NCBI GenBank assembly: GCA_001599755.1
Contig: BCHX01000007.1
Coordinates: 1,612,001 to 1,676,000 of the forward strand
Reading direction: 5' to 3'
From: Gliomastix tumulicola
Lineage: Eukaryota > Ascomycota > Sordariomycetes > Hypocreales > Bionectriaceae
DNA length: 64,000 nt
Of the stretch, positions 10,520 to 22,687 are shown piece after piece (within the stretch, counting starts at the first letter, position 1; each line of letters opens with the position of its first letter). The position numbers and the translations under genes are program-made. Below the pieces are notes generated by a model, which made no database searches, had not been told where the DNA came from, and saw only the letters and a program-made list of their open reading frames with translations.

Positions 10520-12597
10520 TCAGTAGCCATTCTGAGCAGCGTAAGGGTTGAAGTGATTCGGCTGTTCCATCTTGATGTCTCCCGCGTCGCCAATCTCCCC
10601 GGATCCTGTTGACTGGATGCTCGGGGCATAGGAGCCCGAGAAGCTGGGGTGGTTGAGATAGCCAGAGTCCATCATCTGTGCGTCGCTCATGTCGACGTCT
10701 GTACTAGGGTTGCTGCTAGCCATGGACCGCAAGCTCCTCAGGTCGTCGGCGATGATGCCGCCGTCCCCGGGAGGCATCATGAACTGCTGCGGTTGCTGTT
10801 GTTGCTGCTGCGGGGCATGCTGGTGCGCGGCCTGCGCCTGAGCATAATAGGCCGCAGGATCAAACATGTTGGGTGCAGGCTGTTGTGGTTGAGGTGACGG
10901 CTGATATCTGTGCGCGCTGCTCGCGGACGACATGGTATGCATCGGTGGTCTGGCGGACCGTCCAGACCGGACAGGGGCGCGCGGAGGATACACTCGTCGC
11001 TGGGTCGCTATGAAGTTGGCGAGCTGCGGAGGAGGACCTCTGGAGATCTTGAACTGAAACGGGTCGGCTTCCGGTGCTTGTGTAGTCTGAGCTAGGGGCG
11101 CATGGTGCCGCGGCTTGTGCCCGTTGATCTGCATGCGGCAGTGTTGCTCGACCGGGATAGGGAAATGTTGATGCAGCTCCTTGCCGCTGTTGTGATCCGA
11201 CGCGAGCGCCACGGCGTACTGGACGAGCATCTGGACTTCACCGAGGTGTCTCGTCTCCAGCCTCTTGCGGAGATTTAGACTGTTCTGCGGCTGCCAGACT
11301 AGACGGTTCCGATCCGCCTCCGGCCACGACGAGTTCTGCCATGCCCGGAGCACTCCCGACTGCCGCATCAAGTTTCGTATCCTCGTCGAGTAAGACCAGT
11401 CTCCGCTGTTCGACCCATCATCCAGATGCTTGACGACGTGCGCGACATAGTCCTTGAAGAGAGCAGACGCCTCGGCATCCGAGGGCGACTCGAAAACCTG
11501 TATGCAGTTCTCGAAGCCGCAGGCGAAGACCGTCTGGGTGCAGAGCGCGATCTTGGCGTCGTCCAAGTTTGTACGCGAGCCGCCGTGCGCATGCTTGAGA
11601 TGCGTCTTGTACACCGTCGGCCAGTCGAAGACGAGGTTGCACCCCCGATGGTGGCACTGCCACTGGGCGTTCGTGTTATGAAAGTCTTCAATGTGCCGCT
11701 TGAGATCGTTCTTCCGGGTGCACGTCTTGATGATGCCCTCCTCCTTGCAGAAGCCGCACATGAAGGTGCCCTTTTGCTTGGCCGCGCTGGAGACGGACCC
11801 GAGCTCGCCCGAGTGCGTCGACGCCGCGTCGCTGAGATCCCACTGCGAGGCCGAGCCGAACATCTCCTGCGACAGGTTCCGGGCCTTGTCCTGCAGCTGC
11901 GCCGACGACGTGGTGCTGGTGCTGCTCTTGCGGCCGAGGAGCTTGGCGGTGCGGGCCGAGACGTTGGAGATGATACTGCCGCGCGCGGACGAGGTATCCG
12001 AGTAGACTATGCTACTGCCCGAGTCGAATAGGCTGGCGGCATCTTCTGATTTAGCAGACGAGTAAGTAGAGCTCGTGAGAATGGAGGCTGTGTCGTTGAC
12101 TATAGTAGATCATCGCCACGATTAGCATTGCAAACGACAATGTTACACGGCTACCTGCAGGTCTTCCCGCGCAGTCCATACACAGATCCGACACTCATCG
12201 TGATTCGCGAAGGATGATTGGACAATGGGGGGGCGGGAGCACGCATCGAATTCCAAATTCCGCCAGAACAAGTCCACAAGCCAGCCAAGCAGCAGAAATG
12301 AAGCCATACGAAACGAAGGGAAGGATAAATAAAAAAAAGCCAGCACATACGCGATAAGCTCGTAGTCGTCTCCTCCTCCTGCATCAAGCGCGCCAGACCG
12401 TCGGGACCCCATTTCTTCAACAGATGACGCAGCATCTGCCGGTCGAGCTGATGGTCGAGCTGATCTTCGTGCGCGGGCGGCTGTTGCGCTTGCACCTGCT
12501 GTTGGTGCTCGGTGTGCTGCTGTTGTTGCTGCTGTTGAAGGGCTGGCTGCATGCTGCCGTCAGCGGCGGCAGCATCGGCCCACTGATTCGGTCCCAT
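10520..12597 (-). CDS. C2H2 zinc-finger protein, paralog 2 (two exons)
   Basis: Two exons, 12597-12351 and 12099-10520, with a 251-nt intron (GTATGT donor, CTATAG acceptor) whose phase matches; product 608 residues. The N-terminus has a polyglutamine stretch, then HLLKKWGPDGLARLMQEEE and a Ser-rich region. Three C2H2-like fingers begin near residue 194 (CGFC...HIEDFH, CHHRGC...HLKHAH, CGFENC...HVVKH). The same non-finger block as in paralog 1 follows (LMRQSG, WPEADRNRLVWQP, RHLGE). The C-terminus is rich in Gln, Ala and Pro. It is most likely a nuclear transcription regulator. The shorter single-exon reading from 11863 was rejected because the frame stays open and protein-like upstream to the splice acceptor. 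The shared architecture and near-equal length to the gene at 1320-3143 indicate duplication. Confidence 0.85.
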
Positions 12598-15549
12598 GAC
12601 GGGCGCGCGCGGGGGGGATTTGGTAAACTGGAAACTGGCGTATATTAAGAGAGCGATGTGTTTGGCTGGACGTGGTGCAGGTTGAGTCGGGACGTGGGCA
12701 TCGCTTCAGGGGCCTGTTGGAGGGCGAGGGCGGTGGAATTGGACGGGGCGACACGGCCAGGCGGTCCTGGGAGACGATGGACAGTCGTCAAGCGACGGGA
12801 TTTCGGTGAGAGAAGAAAAAAGAAATGCGCAGACGGGACAAGGGAAAGTGGGAGGGAAGTAATAGTTACTCGGTAGCAGCAGAAGGGAAAAAGGGAAACG
12901 GGGGGTGGAGGGACGGGAACAAACTGGCCATAGAGAAGTCAAGTAGGGACGGAATGAGGCGAAGAGGAAGAGGGAAGAAGCACGCCAAAAGGGCGCTACC
13001 AGGGCCTGGGTCAGTTTAGTGGGGGGAGCCGCCAAAGTGTCCCCCGGAATGGGCAGCCCGCCCACTATCAGTGAAGCCCAGAGCAGCTGGCAAGCCCATT
13101 TGGAGCCACTGGAGCCTGCTGGAGCCCCCGACCGTGGGAAGGTACTCGCCGGCAGGTATCTGTGGAGCACCGCAGCACTGACCTGCAGCTGCCAGGGACG
13201 TGCGCGATACGGGCGGCCAGGTATTTCTCGTGATGACCTCGACTTGATTGAATGAGTGAGGTACTAGTACTCGTAAAGTCCTCACTTCAGCTCGCCGGCT
13301 GCCCTGCACGCCAACCCGGAGACAAAAGTGCGTCAGTCAAGCATGACGCATGGAGCAGCCGCGCCTGACAAACTCTGGCTCGGCCATCCAGCAGCGAACT
13401 CTCCCTTATCTCTCGTCAGAAACCAAGTCAGGCTGTGTGCGGCCTGACTTTTCCCAAATGGTGCAAGTGCTCCGGGCATTTGCAGCAGCGTTTGCATGTG
13501 AGTGGCCCACTGGGACGCCGGTTTGTTTATTGAATTTCGTAAGGGCCCTGGTCCATTTGTCAATCATATCTGACAATTTTGAATTGCAAACCCGCCCGGG
13601 GTATCGACTATCAGCAGCTAACTAGCGTCGTCATGGCTCGTGGTTGTTGGCCAACATGTCATCACCGTTGAGGCCAGCCAGCCACTCACCAGCCCAGTGG
13701 CCCTCTTTCTCTCTCTCTCTGTGTGCCTGGATCCCACATGTTTGCTGTGGATAACGGTTGATAGATATCTCGGTATTGGCGCCGCTCCGTTCTCTATAAC
13801 GGATGGGATCGTCCCTCCCTTGCCAGGTGCCTCAGATATCGGTGATGCCATCCTCTTGGCCCTCCACTTCCTCTGTGCCTCTCGGGCGAGTGAGTGAGTG
13901 AGTTTATCCTCCAGTCAGGTCAAATGAGACCATCGCAGCGACATGAGTCTTGTAGTGCTGGTAGTGTCTCACCGGCACACAGTCCAACGCAACTCTATCC
14001 TGATGCCGTCAGCACGACATCCCTTTACTAATGCTCGGACTCGCAGCTCTCATGATAGGGCATTATTGCCATTTCTGGGATACGGGTGTGAGGGAGTGTG
14101 TGTGTGTGTGCATGTCTGTGTGTTAGTGAGCGAGCGTCTGACCTGCAAGCAGCGCAGCAAAGTAATAATAGGACATTATCGTAGGATGTGTCATTGAAAT
14201 GAGCGAGCGGAAAGCTCTCGTTGTACCGAGTACCTCAGACAGCGTGGGGGCGGCCTCCCCCCTTCCATGCAGCCACCGCGTCCTCTGCCTTGGTTTGGGT
14301 GTCCTTGGCCTGGTACACTCTACCTTGGCAAGGGTTCCCTTCTTGGCATGGGGCAGGGCAGGCGACCAGTCTGGCCCAGGGAATCCCATTTCGTTGCTTC
14401 TGCTTCTGAAAGAGCCAGGGGGGGGAAGGGGGCCTTTCCCATGGGCTTCAGCCATCAACCAACAGCCACCGTCCATCCCGAAGATCTTCGAGAAGATCTT
14501 TCGGGGGACCGTCATGGCCGTCCGTTCAGATGAAGATGGAGCCTGTCATCTCTCGAGAGGTCCAGGGCGGCCGATCTGACAGCGAGCCTAGATAACGTCC
14601 TATTCCCCTCAGCCCTCAATTTAGAAGGACAATCTAAAAAAACGCCCTTTCTCACCAGGTGCACACACACTCAGGTCGGAAAGGGCAGGTGCAGAAGCAC
14701 GACAAGGAACGGGGGGACGCGTATTCCCGTCTCAGCCGCCGCGCGCTGCGCCTATAACGGACGTCCGTTCACAAGCTGAACGGCGCCGACGTGCATGGCT
14801 GCGGGCGCTGGATGTGTTCCTGCCTCCATAGATCTGTTGCCTTTTGCCTCCCCCTTTCGAGGGGCGCGGGGGGGGGGGGGCACCACACACTTACTCTTTC
14901 ATCTCTTCGGGGTAGATTGAGCTCCGACGGCTCGCCCGAGACATTTTTCTGGCTACGGGGATGTCGACATCGTCTTGGCGGCGTCCCCGGGTCGGATTGG
15001 CTGTCCATGGATGATGATGTTCTCTGCCCCCCCCCCGGTCGCGGACAAGCCTCGCCCGGTGCTCTGGGACTGACCTACTTGTAATCCTGGGTTTTTCGAG
15101 AAGAAATAATCACTTCGAGGATAGCCAAAAAAAAAACCGGGAGCGCCGCTCGCATCCCAAACGGTGGCATATATGTCCCGGCCGGAAAAAGCTGAACAGC
15201 CAACAGATCTGAGCAGGGGACTTTTGCGGGATTCGAGGCCCGGCCGTGGTACAAGGCTTCTCCTACTGTATTGTTGGAGGGAGCGCAGCGATTGGATGGA
15301 AGGGGGGGTCTGACAGACGGCCGATGCCGGTGCGGCCCTGCCAGCCTTATCCGGATCCTTGTCGACTAGCACGGATGAGGGCGACGGGGAGAGCATGTAC
15401 GTCATTAGCAGTCTCGTGATGGAACGGGGGCGAGCCCTCGGGCCTCCTTTTGAACATGCATTCACACTCAATGAACGGAACAATGTCATCATCAAGAAGC
15501 GTCTAATTAGGTATTGTTCAGAATGGGGGCCAGTCACTCACACACCTGC
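12598..15549. other. Intergenic, no gene seen
   Basis: About 3 kb with only short overlapping open frames. It includes the presumed promoter of the minus-strand C2H2 paralog 2 at its left side and the 3' flank of galactokinase at its right side. It has several G or C homopolymers (for example near 14869-14880), a 10-nt A run near 15128 and a TG run near 14094. Nothing else is recognised. Confidence 0.55.
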
Positions 15550-17127
15550 TCATAGCCCGCCATCCTTGACCAGGTACACCGCACTCCCGTGTCCCGGCCT
15601 GCTGACCACCACAGCCTGCTCCTTCTGCTCCTCCGTCAGCGTCAACTTGGAGTAGTACTCCTCCTCCAGCGCCGTCTTCACGGCGTCCACCTTGTCCGCC
15701 GCGACGAGGTGCACGCTGCACCCTCCCCAGCCCGCACCCGTCTGCCTGCTCCCGTAGGCGCCCGCGGCGCGCGCGATGCGGCAGATGTCGTCGTTCTCCG
15801 GGCAGCTGTTCTCGTACAGCTCGCGGCACGAGTCCTGCGTCTGGTTGAGCAGGGCGCCGAGCTGGGCGTTGTAGGGCGTCGTGTCGGAGCGACCCGTGTG
15901 GACGGGCCGCTCGAGCAGCGTGAGGAAGCGCAGGACGCGCAGCGCCTCGGAGAAGACGTGCAGCGCGCGCTGGCGGAGCTTGAAGCGGTCGGCGCGGACG
16001 GGGCAGCGCGCCGTGAAGCGGGCCTCGAGCTGCTCGACGGTGATGCCGAGCACCTTGGCCACCTCGTCCCGGGTGTAGCCTTCCTCCCGGGTGAGGGTCT
16101 GCTCCGTGGCGGCGATGAGCTTCTCGAGCTCCTCCTCCTGGCTGAGCGAGCGGGCGGTGGACAGCTCGGAGGCGTTCTGGTGGTAGAAGAAGGCGTCGTG
16201 GAAGCCGCGGAGGGAGATGCCCAGCGGGCCCGCGTCCTCGGGCAGCTCGACGCCGGGCGGGTTGAGGACGGCGTGGAGGTAGGCGGCGGCGAGGCTGCAC
16301 TCGACCACGCGGAGGTTGTAGTGGATGGGGCCCGTCTCGGCCTTGTTGGCGGTGACGAAGGACTGCGCGATGACGAAGCAGAGCTCCGGCGACGTCGGGG
16401 GGAACTGCACGGGGCGGGCCTCGAGCTTGGGGCTGAAGGAGACGAAGAGGGCCGAGCCGCGCTCCGAGAGGACGGACGCCGCCTGGTCCATGCCGCCCGA
16501 GTTGACGCCGACGGCGCGCTCCGAGACGATGGCCAGCTCCGTCAGCTCCGTCTTGTCCACGTTCTCCACGCCGTTGGCGATCAAGACTGCCAGGGCGCTG
16601 GTGCTCACAAACGCCGCGCTGGAGCTTAGGCCACCGCCCACGGGCACGGTTCCGTCCATGACCAGGTCCAAGTCGACTGTCTTCAGCGACGCCTCGGAGC
16701 TCTGCTTCTTCTTCAGCAGCTCCAACGCTCCGCGCAGGCCGCTCTTGAAGTAGTTGGTCCACTCAAACTTGGTAGAATCAATCTCGACATCCCCGTTCCC
16801 CAGCACAGTAAACTCGGCAGGGGCGAAGGCGTCGCTGACGTTGGCGATGCGGACCTTGAACGAGTTGGGGTCTGCAGACGGACGATAAGACACAGCGAGC
16901 AGGGCGTCAGCGGTGATGGCCATGGGGAGCACGGCGTAGAGCGAGTAGTCGATGTGCTCGCCGATGATGTTCACACGGCCTGGCGAGCGGGCGACAAAGT
17001 CTGCCTGATGCCCGTACTGAGCGCTGAACTTCTCCAGCAGCCTGTTCCATCGCGGCGCCTCTGTGGCAAGGGCAGCCTCGGGGTAAATGTCCGCGAGCGC
17101 GGGAACATAGGGGACTGTCCCAGGCAT
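15550..17127 (-). CDS. GAL1: Galactokinase
   Basis: Cytosolic GHMP kinase that phosphorylates alpha-D-galactose to galactose 1-phosphate with ATP, the entry step of the Leloir pathway. 525 residues from a single exon, the usual length for fungal galactokinases. Visible signatures: the galactokinase motif GRVNIIGEHIDY (50-61), the ATP-binding GHMP motif PVGGGLSSSAAF (162-173), the GGMDQAAS segment (211-218) with the expected catalytic base Asp214, and the C-terminal AGAYGSRQTGAGWGGCSVHL motif. Arg51 corresponds to the conserved catalytic-site arginine. All active-site motifs look intact, so a working enzyme is expected rather than a Gal3-type sensor. The ATG at 17127 is the first in frame and gives the expected N-terminus. 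No other Leloir gene is in the window. Confidence 0.97.
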   Translation of the reverse strand: MPGTVPYVPALADIYPEAALATEAPRWNRLLEKFSAQYGHQADFVARSPGRVNIIGEHIDYSLYAVLPMAITADALLAVSYRPSADPNSFKVRIANVSDAFAPAEFTVLGNGDVEIDSTKFEWTNYFKSGLRGALELLKKKQSSEASLKTVDLDLVMDGTVPVGGGLSSSAAFVSTSALAVLIANGVENVDKTELTELAIVSERAVGVNSGGMDQAASVLSERGSALFVSFSPKLEARPVQFPPTSPELCFVIAQSFVTANKAETGPIHYNLRVVECSLAAAYLHAVLNPPGVELPEDAGPLGISLRGFHDAFFYHQNASELSTARSLSQEEELEKLIAATEQTLTREEGYTRDEVAKVLGITVEQLEARFTARCPVRADRFKLRQRALHVFSEALRVLRFLTLLERPVHTGRSDTTPYNAQLGALLNQTQDSCRELYENSCPENDDICRIARAAGAYGSRQTGAGWGGCSVHLVAADKVDAVKTALEEEYYSKLTLTEEQKEQAVVVSRPGHGSAVYLVKDGGL

Positions 17128-18390
17128 GATTTTCTGTGGTGGCAGCTGCTTCTTTTTCTAAGCTTGACTTGTATCGGTCTGAGAGATAAGTGATCCCAGG
17201 GTAAAAATGCCAGATAGAGAAAATGAGAAGGTGAAGATGATCTGATCTAGAGAAGAGGCAGAGGCAGAGGCAAAAGTAGGACCGAAGTGACACGAGATAC
17301 CCCGCAGAAAACAAGACACCAAAAAAGCTGCCCCTCGTCGCGAACAGCCCGTGCCGAATGACGTATTTGAGCGACCCGATCAGAGAGATCAGAGACACAA
17401 TCAAGGCCAGAGGCGCAGAGACACTAAGCAGACACGAAACACCATGATATGATAGAGCAGAAAAGAAAGGGGGGAGACGGCCCGGGAGAGGCTGGACTTT
17501 TATACACATTCCAGATTCTCGTCGCTTGACGCAGTGGAGCCAATATCGCACGAACGATGAGTGAAAAACGGCGGAGAAGGAGGCGGAATACTGAGCGAGA
17601 AACCGGGGAAAAAAGCACTAAGAAAGCGTGTGGGCTCTCAGGACTCAGAAGTCACGCACGAGAGACGCAGCCGCATCCAGCAGGCAAATCTCCGAGCAAT
17701 CATCCGACAGGCCGTTCCGTCGGCAGCGTGATAAGATAGTGTCGCTACACATCATCGCGAGGCTGCGAGAGCTGTCAAAGAGCATATGATGCCCTCTTTT
17801 TTTTTTTCTTGTGCAAAGAATGATGCATTCAGGAAGACAAGGGAACAAAGGCGAGGCCTGGCATGGCCTTGTCTCTTGTCGTAAATGCCCGGCGCGGCCT
17901 TTGTTTGCGCGCGATGCAGCTTGAGGCAGACACGCACCACGGCCTGCAAACAAGGCCAGCAGTACCTCGAGATGCTTGACAACCATGGCGAGCGAGACGT
18001 TTCGTCCTCACTCTCGCGCTTTGTTCATCTCACCTTGAGATCAGATAAGACTCAGTTCACTGCGCCGCTAGCTGCTCGCGACGCAACACCGCCTATGAGA
18101 CGAAAGTGAGCCCAAGGTCAGCACGGCAGCTGGCCTTCCGTCTGTCGCCCTGTTGAAGACCAAAATCTGGACGAATTTCTTCTCTCCTTCGCCTTCAGAC
18201 CACCGCGATCGAAACTGTCTTGATCATCTTCAATCTCGTTAACCAACACGTCGCGGCCCGTCTCTCTATCACAGCAACGCGACTCTGCACCTTACCATCA
18301 CCGTCACTATCACAACCATCTTTCTTCATTAGCAGCCCTCTGCCAGTTCACCTCTTTCACTTCTGCTTCTGCTCACCCACCAACCTCGCC
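17128..18390. other. Divergent promoter region of galactokinase and the 18391 gene
   Basis: About 1.26 kb between two head-to-head genes, so it must carry both promoters. The plus-strand side just upstream of 18391 is CT-rich, as is common for fungal leaders. A T run lies near 17798-17808. No specific operator can be assigned by eye. Confidence 0.5.
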
Positions 18391-19698
18391 ATGGCTTACC
18401 GCATCGACAAGCACCCTGCCAAGGCCTTCGAAGCCGGCGGCCTGTACATCGTCACCTCCCTCCCGCGCCGTCTGCCCTACGCGCAGCACAACCTGGCCAA
18501 GTATCCCATCTCCGTTCCCGAGGCCTTTGACGCGGGCTCTTATGAGACCAGCACGGCTACCGGTCGCGCGTCTGAGGAGTTCGAGTGGTCCATCTATTAC
18601 CACGAGAGCGCCAAAGCTGGCACCTGGTACCGCCTGATCAAGGACCTGAGCCGCTACCACCACGGCCCTTGCCCCGACCCCCTCCGTCCCGAATACAAGC
18701 TCGAGCGCATCAAGCTCAAGGGCGGCTCTCTGCGTCTTCAGGCCGACGTCGTCGCCGTCTTTGCTGTCATGTACCTCCCGGAGCACATGGCTATGCCTGC
18801 CTCCACGCGCAAGTCAGCGTCAACTCGGTCCTCGACCACCTCAGACACAAACGAGAAAACCTCACCCACTTTGGGCACGAATGAGAAAAACTCGCGCACC
18901 TCACCCGTCTTACCTACTACTTCTCCTTCTTCTTCTGATGAGCAGCAGGGTAAGGACGGCAAGGTCCCGTTCAACATGCCTCTCTACCTCGACTGGGTCA
19001 CGACGCGTACCACCTCGCGCACTACCCGCACCCTCATCTGGGCCGTCAGCATCTTCCTGCGCTGCCGCATGCACATCGCCAACCAGATCGACACGGGCGA
19101 CAACATCAAGGCCTTCGACGTCAAGGGCTTCCTGCGCGAGAGCCTCGCCGCCTGCTACCCGGAGGTCGCCATGGCCAGCCGGCCCGTCCTGCCCCGCCCC
19201 GTCTTCCTCAGCGGCTCCTCGGTCCACATGTTCGACGGCAGTGCCGAAGAGGATGGCAGCGAGCCGGTCCTGTTCGCTGTCGACAGCGTGCTCCTGCGCC
19301 TCCCGGTTCCGGAGCTCGAGCCCGAGCCCGAAACGCCGACGACGACGACGACCACCACGACTCGACGCTCGTCCGCGGTCGAGACCCCCCTTGATCAGGA
19401 TGAGTGCCGTCCGTACGCCTTCTACCAGCCGTCGGACACCCCCTACATGTGGCAGCTGTGGCCGAACCGGTGGCCGAGCCCCAAGCAGGCCTACGCCTGC
19501 ATCGACGCGGTGGCGATCTTCGCCGCGGCAAAGAACGGGTGCGACCCCTTCCACCAGCAGCACCAGCAGCAGCAGCAGCAAAAGTTCGACAGGGCGGTCC
19601 AGGCCACCCACAAGACCAGCACCGCCATCAAGAAAACCGCCACCTACAACGAGGAGTTCCCGCCCCTGCCGCCCTCCTCGGCCAAGATTGGCAAGTGA
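18391..19698 (+). CDS. Hypothetical protein (fungal, unknown function)
   Basis: Single-exon gene of 435 residues. The start was set at the ATG at 18391, in good context (GCCATGG); the frame is open further upstream but has no ATG there. I do not recognise the family. The N-terminal part (about 1-135) is well structured, with YHESAKAGTWYRLIKDLSRY and a long hydrophobic stretch near VVAVFAVMYLPEH. A Ser/Thr-rich linker (about 140-185) is followed by a second folded-looking part with LYLDWVTTRTTSRTTRTLIW and WQLWPNRWPSPKQAYACIDA. Near the C-terminus is a His/Gln run, then NEEFPPLPPSSAK, which resembles short eIF4E- or kinase-type linear motifs only loosely. No signal peptide is obvious. High third-position GC supports true coding. 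Confidence 0.75.
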   Translation: MAYRIDKHPAKAFEAGGLYIVTSLPRRLPYAQHNLAKYPISVPEAFDAGSYETSTATGRASEEFEWSIYYHESAKAGTWYRLIKDLSRYHHGPCPDPLRPEYKLERIKLKGGSLRLQADVVAVFAVMYLPEHMAMPASTRKSASTRSSTTSDTNEKTSPTLGTNEKNSRTSPVLPTTSPSSSDEQQGKDGKVPFNMPLYLDWVTTRTTSRTTRTLIWAVSIFLRCRMHIANQIDTGDNIKAFDVKGFLRESLAACYPEVAMASRPVLPRPVFLSGSSVHMFDGSAEEDGSEPVLFAVDSVLLRLPVPELEPEPETPTTTTTTTTRRSSAVETPLDQDECRPYAFYQPSDTPYMWQLWPNRWPSPKQAYACIDAVAIFAAAKNGCDPFHQQHQQQQQQKFDRAVQATHKTSTAIKKTATYNEEFPPLPPSSAKIGK

Positions 19699-20169
19699 GC
19701 AGTATGTCCGATTAGCAAACTACGCAGTGGGGGTTGGACCGTAGGTACTCGTCCGTGACCTATATGACCCCGTCACGGGCGTCACTACGCTCCCTCTTGG
19801 CCCCAATCAGCCTTTACACGTGTACAGAAGACGCCACGAGAGAGTGGGAAGGGGAAGGGATGTCCATCGATAGTCCCACATCGGACGGCGTATACGGCAT
19901 GGAAAGGAGGGGAGGGGAGAAAGGATGCTCGCCTCCCGAGACTGGGAAGGTGACTGTTGCTATTGGCTCGTTTTCGGTTGCTCCGCTCCGTGGTGGGAGG
20001 TTCCTAGTCAAGCGTTCTGCATGGTGGTTACGTGTGTCTGTGTAGGAAACAGGGGGACATGTCGAGACCGGGCAGGGGCGGCGAGGATGAGAAACTGGGC
20101 AAGGAGAGGGCTTGACTAGGCATGCCAGGAGGGAGACAGACGCATACACTCGGATACAGACTCAGAGCT

Positions 20170-20201
20170 CAGGTACTACATACGACAGGTACTACATACG
20201 A
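20170..20201. repeat. 16-nt tandem duplication
   Basis: The 16-mer CAGGTACTACATACGA occurs twice in direct tandem with no mismatch. It lies downstream of the gene ending at 19698 and far upstream of metallothionein. No function is evident. Confidence 0.9.
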
Positions 20202-22680
20202 TGCGAAGCATTCGACGTCCGTGGCTGTCCTCCAGAGCAAGTTTTCCTTCGTGATGACGCCTGACAAATCCTTCGTTTGCGACAAGGATTCGGATGAGCA
20301 CATATGAGCGTAATGAAGCAACTTTTCCCAAGGCTACCGTGCCTGTGCCTGTGCCCGGCCACCTCACCCTACGCGAGCTGAGACCGTCTACAGGGAGACA
20401 GGAATGCATTTGTCACACTTACCCGAGGGTCCTCGGAGTCTACGAGGAGGAATTCTGGATCGATGGTTGTGGTCTTCCAGGTGCTCGGGGGTTGAGGGGA
20501 GTTGCGCTGGGGTCTCCGGATCGCACCCTCCTCCCTCCTTGACCGCTAGACGAGTTTGACAGGTAGACCGGGATGGTAATTTTTGCACTGAATATTCTTT
20601 ATGCACTACTAATAGAAGTATGTCATGGAATTCGATTGTGACACTGCTCGTGGTGGTCGTCCGAGTGCTGCGCTTGAATGTGGTCAACCAAGCTACCCTG
20701 TAGGATCTTTTGAGGTTGCCAAGGTGGGATGCAACTGTCGCTACCCGTATCACTGAGTGGTAGAGAAGTCCAGCTGTTCCATTCTAGCTTCTGATTTTAC
20801 ACTGCCTCTGCAGCGTTTTGAGTTTACGTTCGACACATATGACACGTGAGCACTGTTGGGGTGAACGGAAGTCAAAGCTGGAGCTGCGATGATTCTACGT
20901 GATGACACTCCCTCAGTCGCCGATTGGCCCAGCCTCGGCGCGGCCAAGTCCCAGCCGTAGGTCAGATGCAACTTGGGGATAAGTGTCTCCTCCAGCTACC
21001 CATTACGTATTGGCCAAAGATTATCGAGACGACATCCCACGCGCTACGTGTCTCGCGTAAGCCTTCCTATCTCCCTGCTTTGTCTCTCCTATGAGCGAGA
21101 GGACGTCTGATGACCAAGCCCTGGTCACACGGACCCCAAGCTCTACTACTTACTTGTACACTCTTCCCCCCCCCCTCGAAAGGAAAGACCTTGGAAGTTG
21201 GGTGGAAGACGATCTAGCCCCTCCTTTACAGGGGTGTGAGTGTGTACGATGCAGCGGGAATGCGCCAGTTTAGCTTTTGCCTGGTGGCAGCCACAAGGGC
21301 AAGTCAGACCACGCGAAAAACCCGCAGAGAGGGAGTGGTGGGGTAAAAGTAGACGAGTGATTTGTGCGTAGTTTCGATACGGCGTACCCGTCGCTGGAAG
21401 AGGGTGGTGCCGTGATCTATCTCGCTGCGACCGAGATACAAATGATGCATCTGGGCCTTGGAGGGGGGGAGGGAGGGAGGGAAGAGATCAGCGTGTGGCA
21501 TGCCTTTGTTGGGAGGGCTTGTCTGTACATCGGGCGGGCGGTACTTTCGCGTAGGGGTCTTCAAGGGGTATGATGTAGCCGACTGTGTCATTGTGTCAGA
21601 GGCGTTTGTATCGTCTCCTCGTGATCGATGGCCGCCATCCCAAGAGCCGAGTTGTGATCCCGGTCCATCGGGGCGTTATCACGGAGCTTTGGAATTTTCT
21701 TCAGCAGGTTCTTTTTTTTTTTTACTGAAAGAACCCCGCTCTCGTACTTTTGCAGGGCGAGGCCAGCGAGCAGCCAGCCACTCATCAGCGACCCGGACTG
21801 CATGCAGAATCTGATGTGCAGTTGGTGGTGCACGCTGCAGCAGGCGACCCCTCCTTCCAGGGAGCCCTGTAACTGGATCCACAGCCCTGTTTGCCCCGCC
21901 ATGCACTGTGCTGTAGTTCGTGTGTAGGTGCTTTTGCTGCGGTAAATTTGCGGCCGGAAAGCTCACTGAGTTCAACATGGAAACCCAGTCCCAGCAAGCA
22001 CCCCAGCGTACCTCTAACGGCAAACAAACTCGCACTATCACGGGATACCATTCAGGGGATGGCAAAAACGAAGGCCAGGGCGCCATTTCTGCGTTTTTCC
22101 CCGCCGCGCCGCCGGACCCCTCCGTCGAGTCGCTAAATCTCATCCTTGGGGTTCGTCCAATCCGCCACCCGGCCAATCAGCGTGCCCCGAGGCTTTTTCG
22201 CGTGGTGTGAGACAGGCAAGCCAGTGTGTCATTCACCACCCCAATCCACCCACGACCGAGACCACAGCCCATACCAGAAACGTCATTCCCTTCGCCACGT
22301 CGATTGTATACTACTTACTTTTCCTTCCTTATTGCTGAGCTTCTTTCGCGTGCGCTAGGAGTGAAGAGGGCTGATCCGTAGGGGGGGAAGGAGACTTGGC
22401 GTGTGTGTACGTCGCCGCTGGATGGAAGCCCACTAAGAGGTACAAGCCTCGTCTGCTACTGCACCTAAGTTCCAAATGTACCACGCCGGAAAAAAAAGGT
22501 GGCACCTCCTCGTAGATTCTAGAGGGGGGAGGTAGGTAGGCGCCTGGCTGATTCACGTTGCATTCCGTCTGGTGATGTAGGAGTTATAGAGGGACTGGAG
22601 GAGCAGCAAAGTGTAAAGTGCGGCCCGTCGTCTCTTAGCCCGCCACCCCCAAAGTGCCCTTTGGTTGAGCGCTTCACAGG

Positions 22681-22687
22681 TATATAA
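22681..22687 (+). promoter_or_regulatory. TATA box of metallothionein
   Basis: TATATAA, 134-140 bases before the metallothionein ATG and followed by a CT-rich then CAA-rich leader, as in strongly inducible fungal genes. The placement allows a leader of about 100 nt. Confidence 0.65.

Noticed and set aside
11863..12597. Single-exon model of C2H2 paralog 2 starting at 11863
   Set aside because: The frame continues upstream with Ser-rich protein sequence to a good acceptor, and a phase-matched donor follows a Gln-rich first exon.
15518..16762. 414-codon minus-strand frame and a 346-codon plus-strand frame over galactokinase
   Set aside because: Shadow frames of a GC-rich gene: composition is Arg/Ala/Gly-rich without domains, while the galactokinase frame has all family motifs.
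18761..19744. 327-codon plus-strand frame, and a 233-codon minus-strand one
   Set aside because: Out-of-frame shadows of the 18391 gene, dominated by Ser/Arg/Pro.
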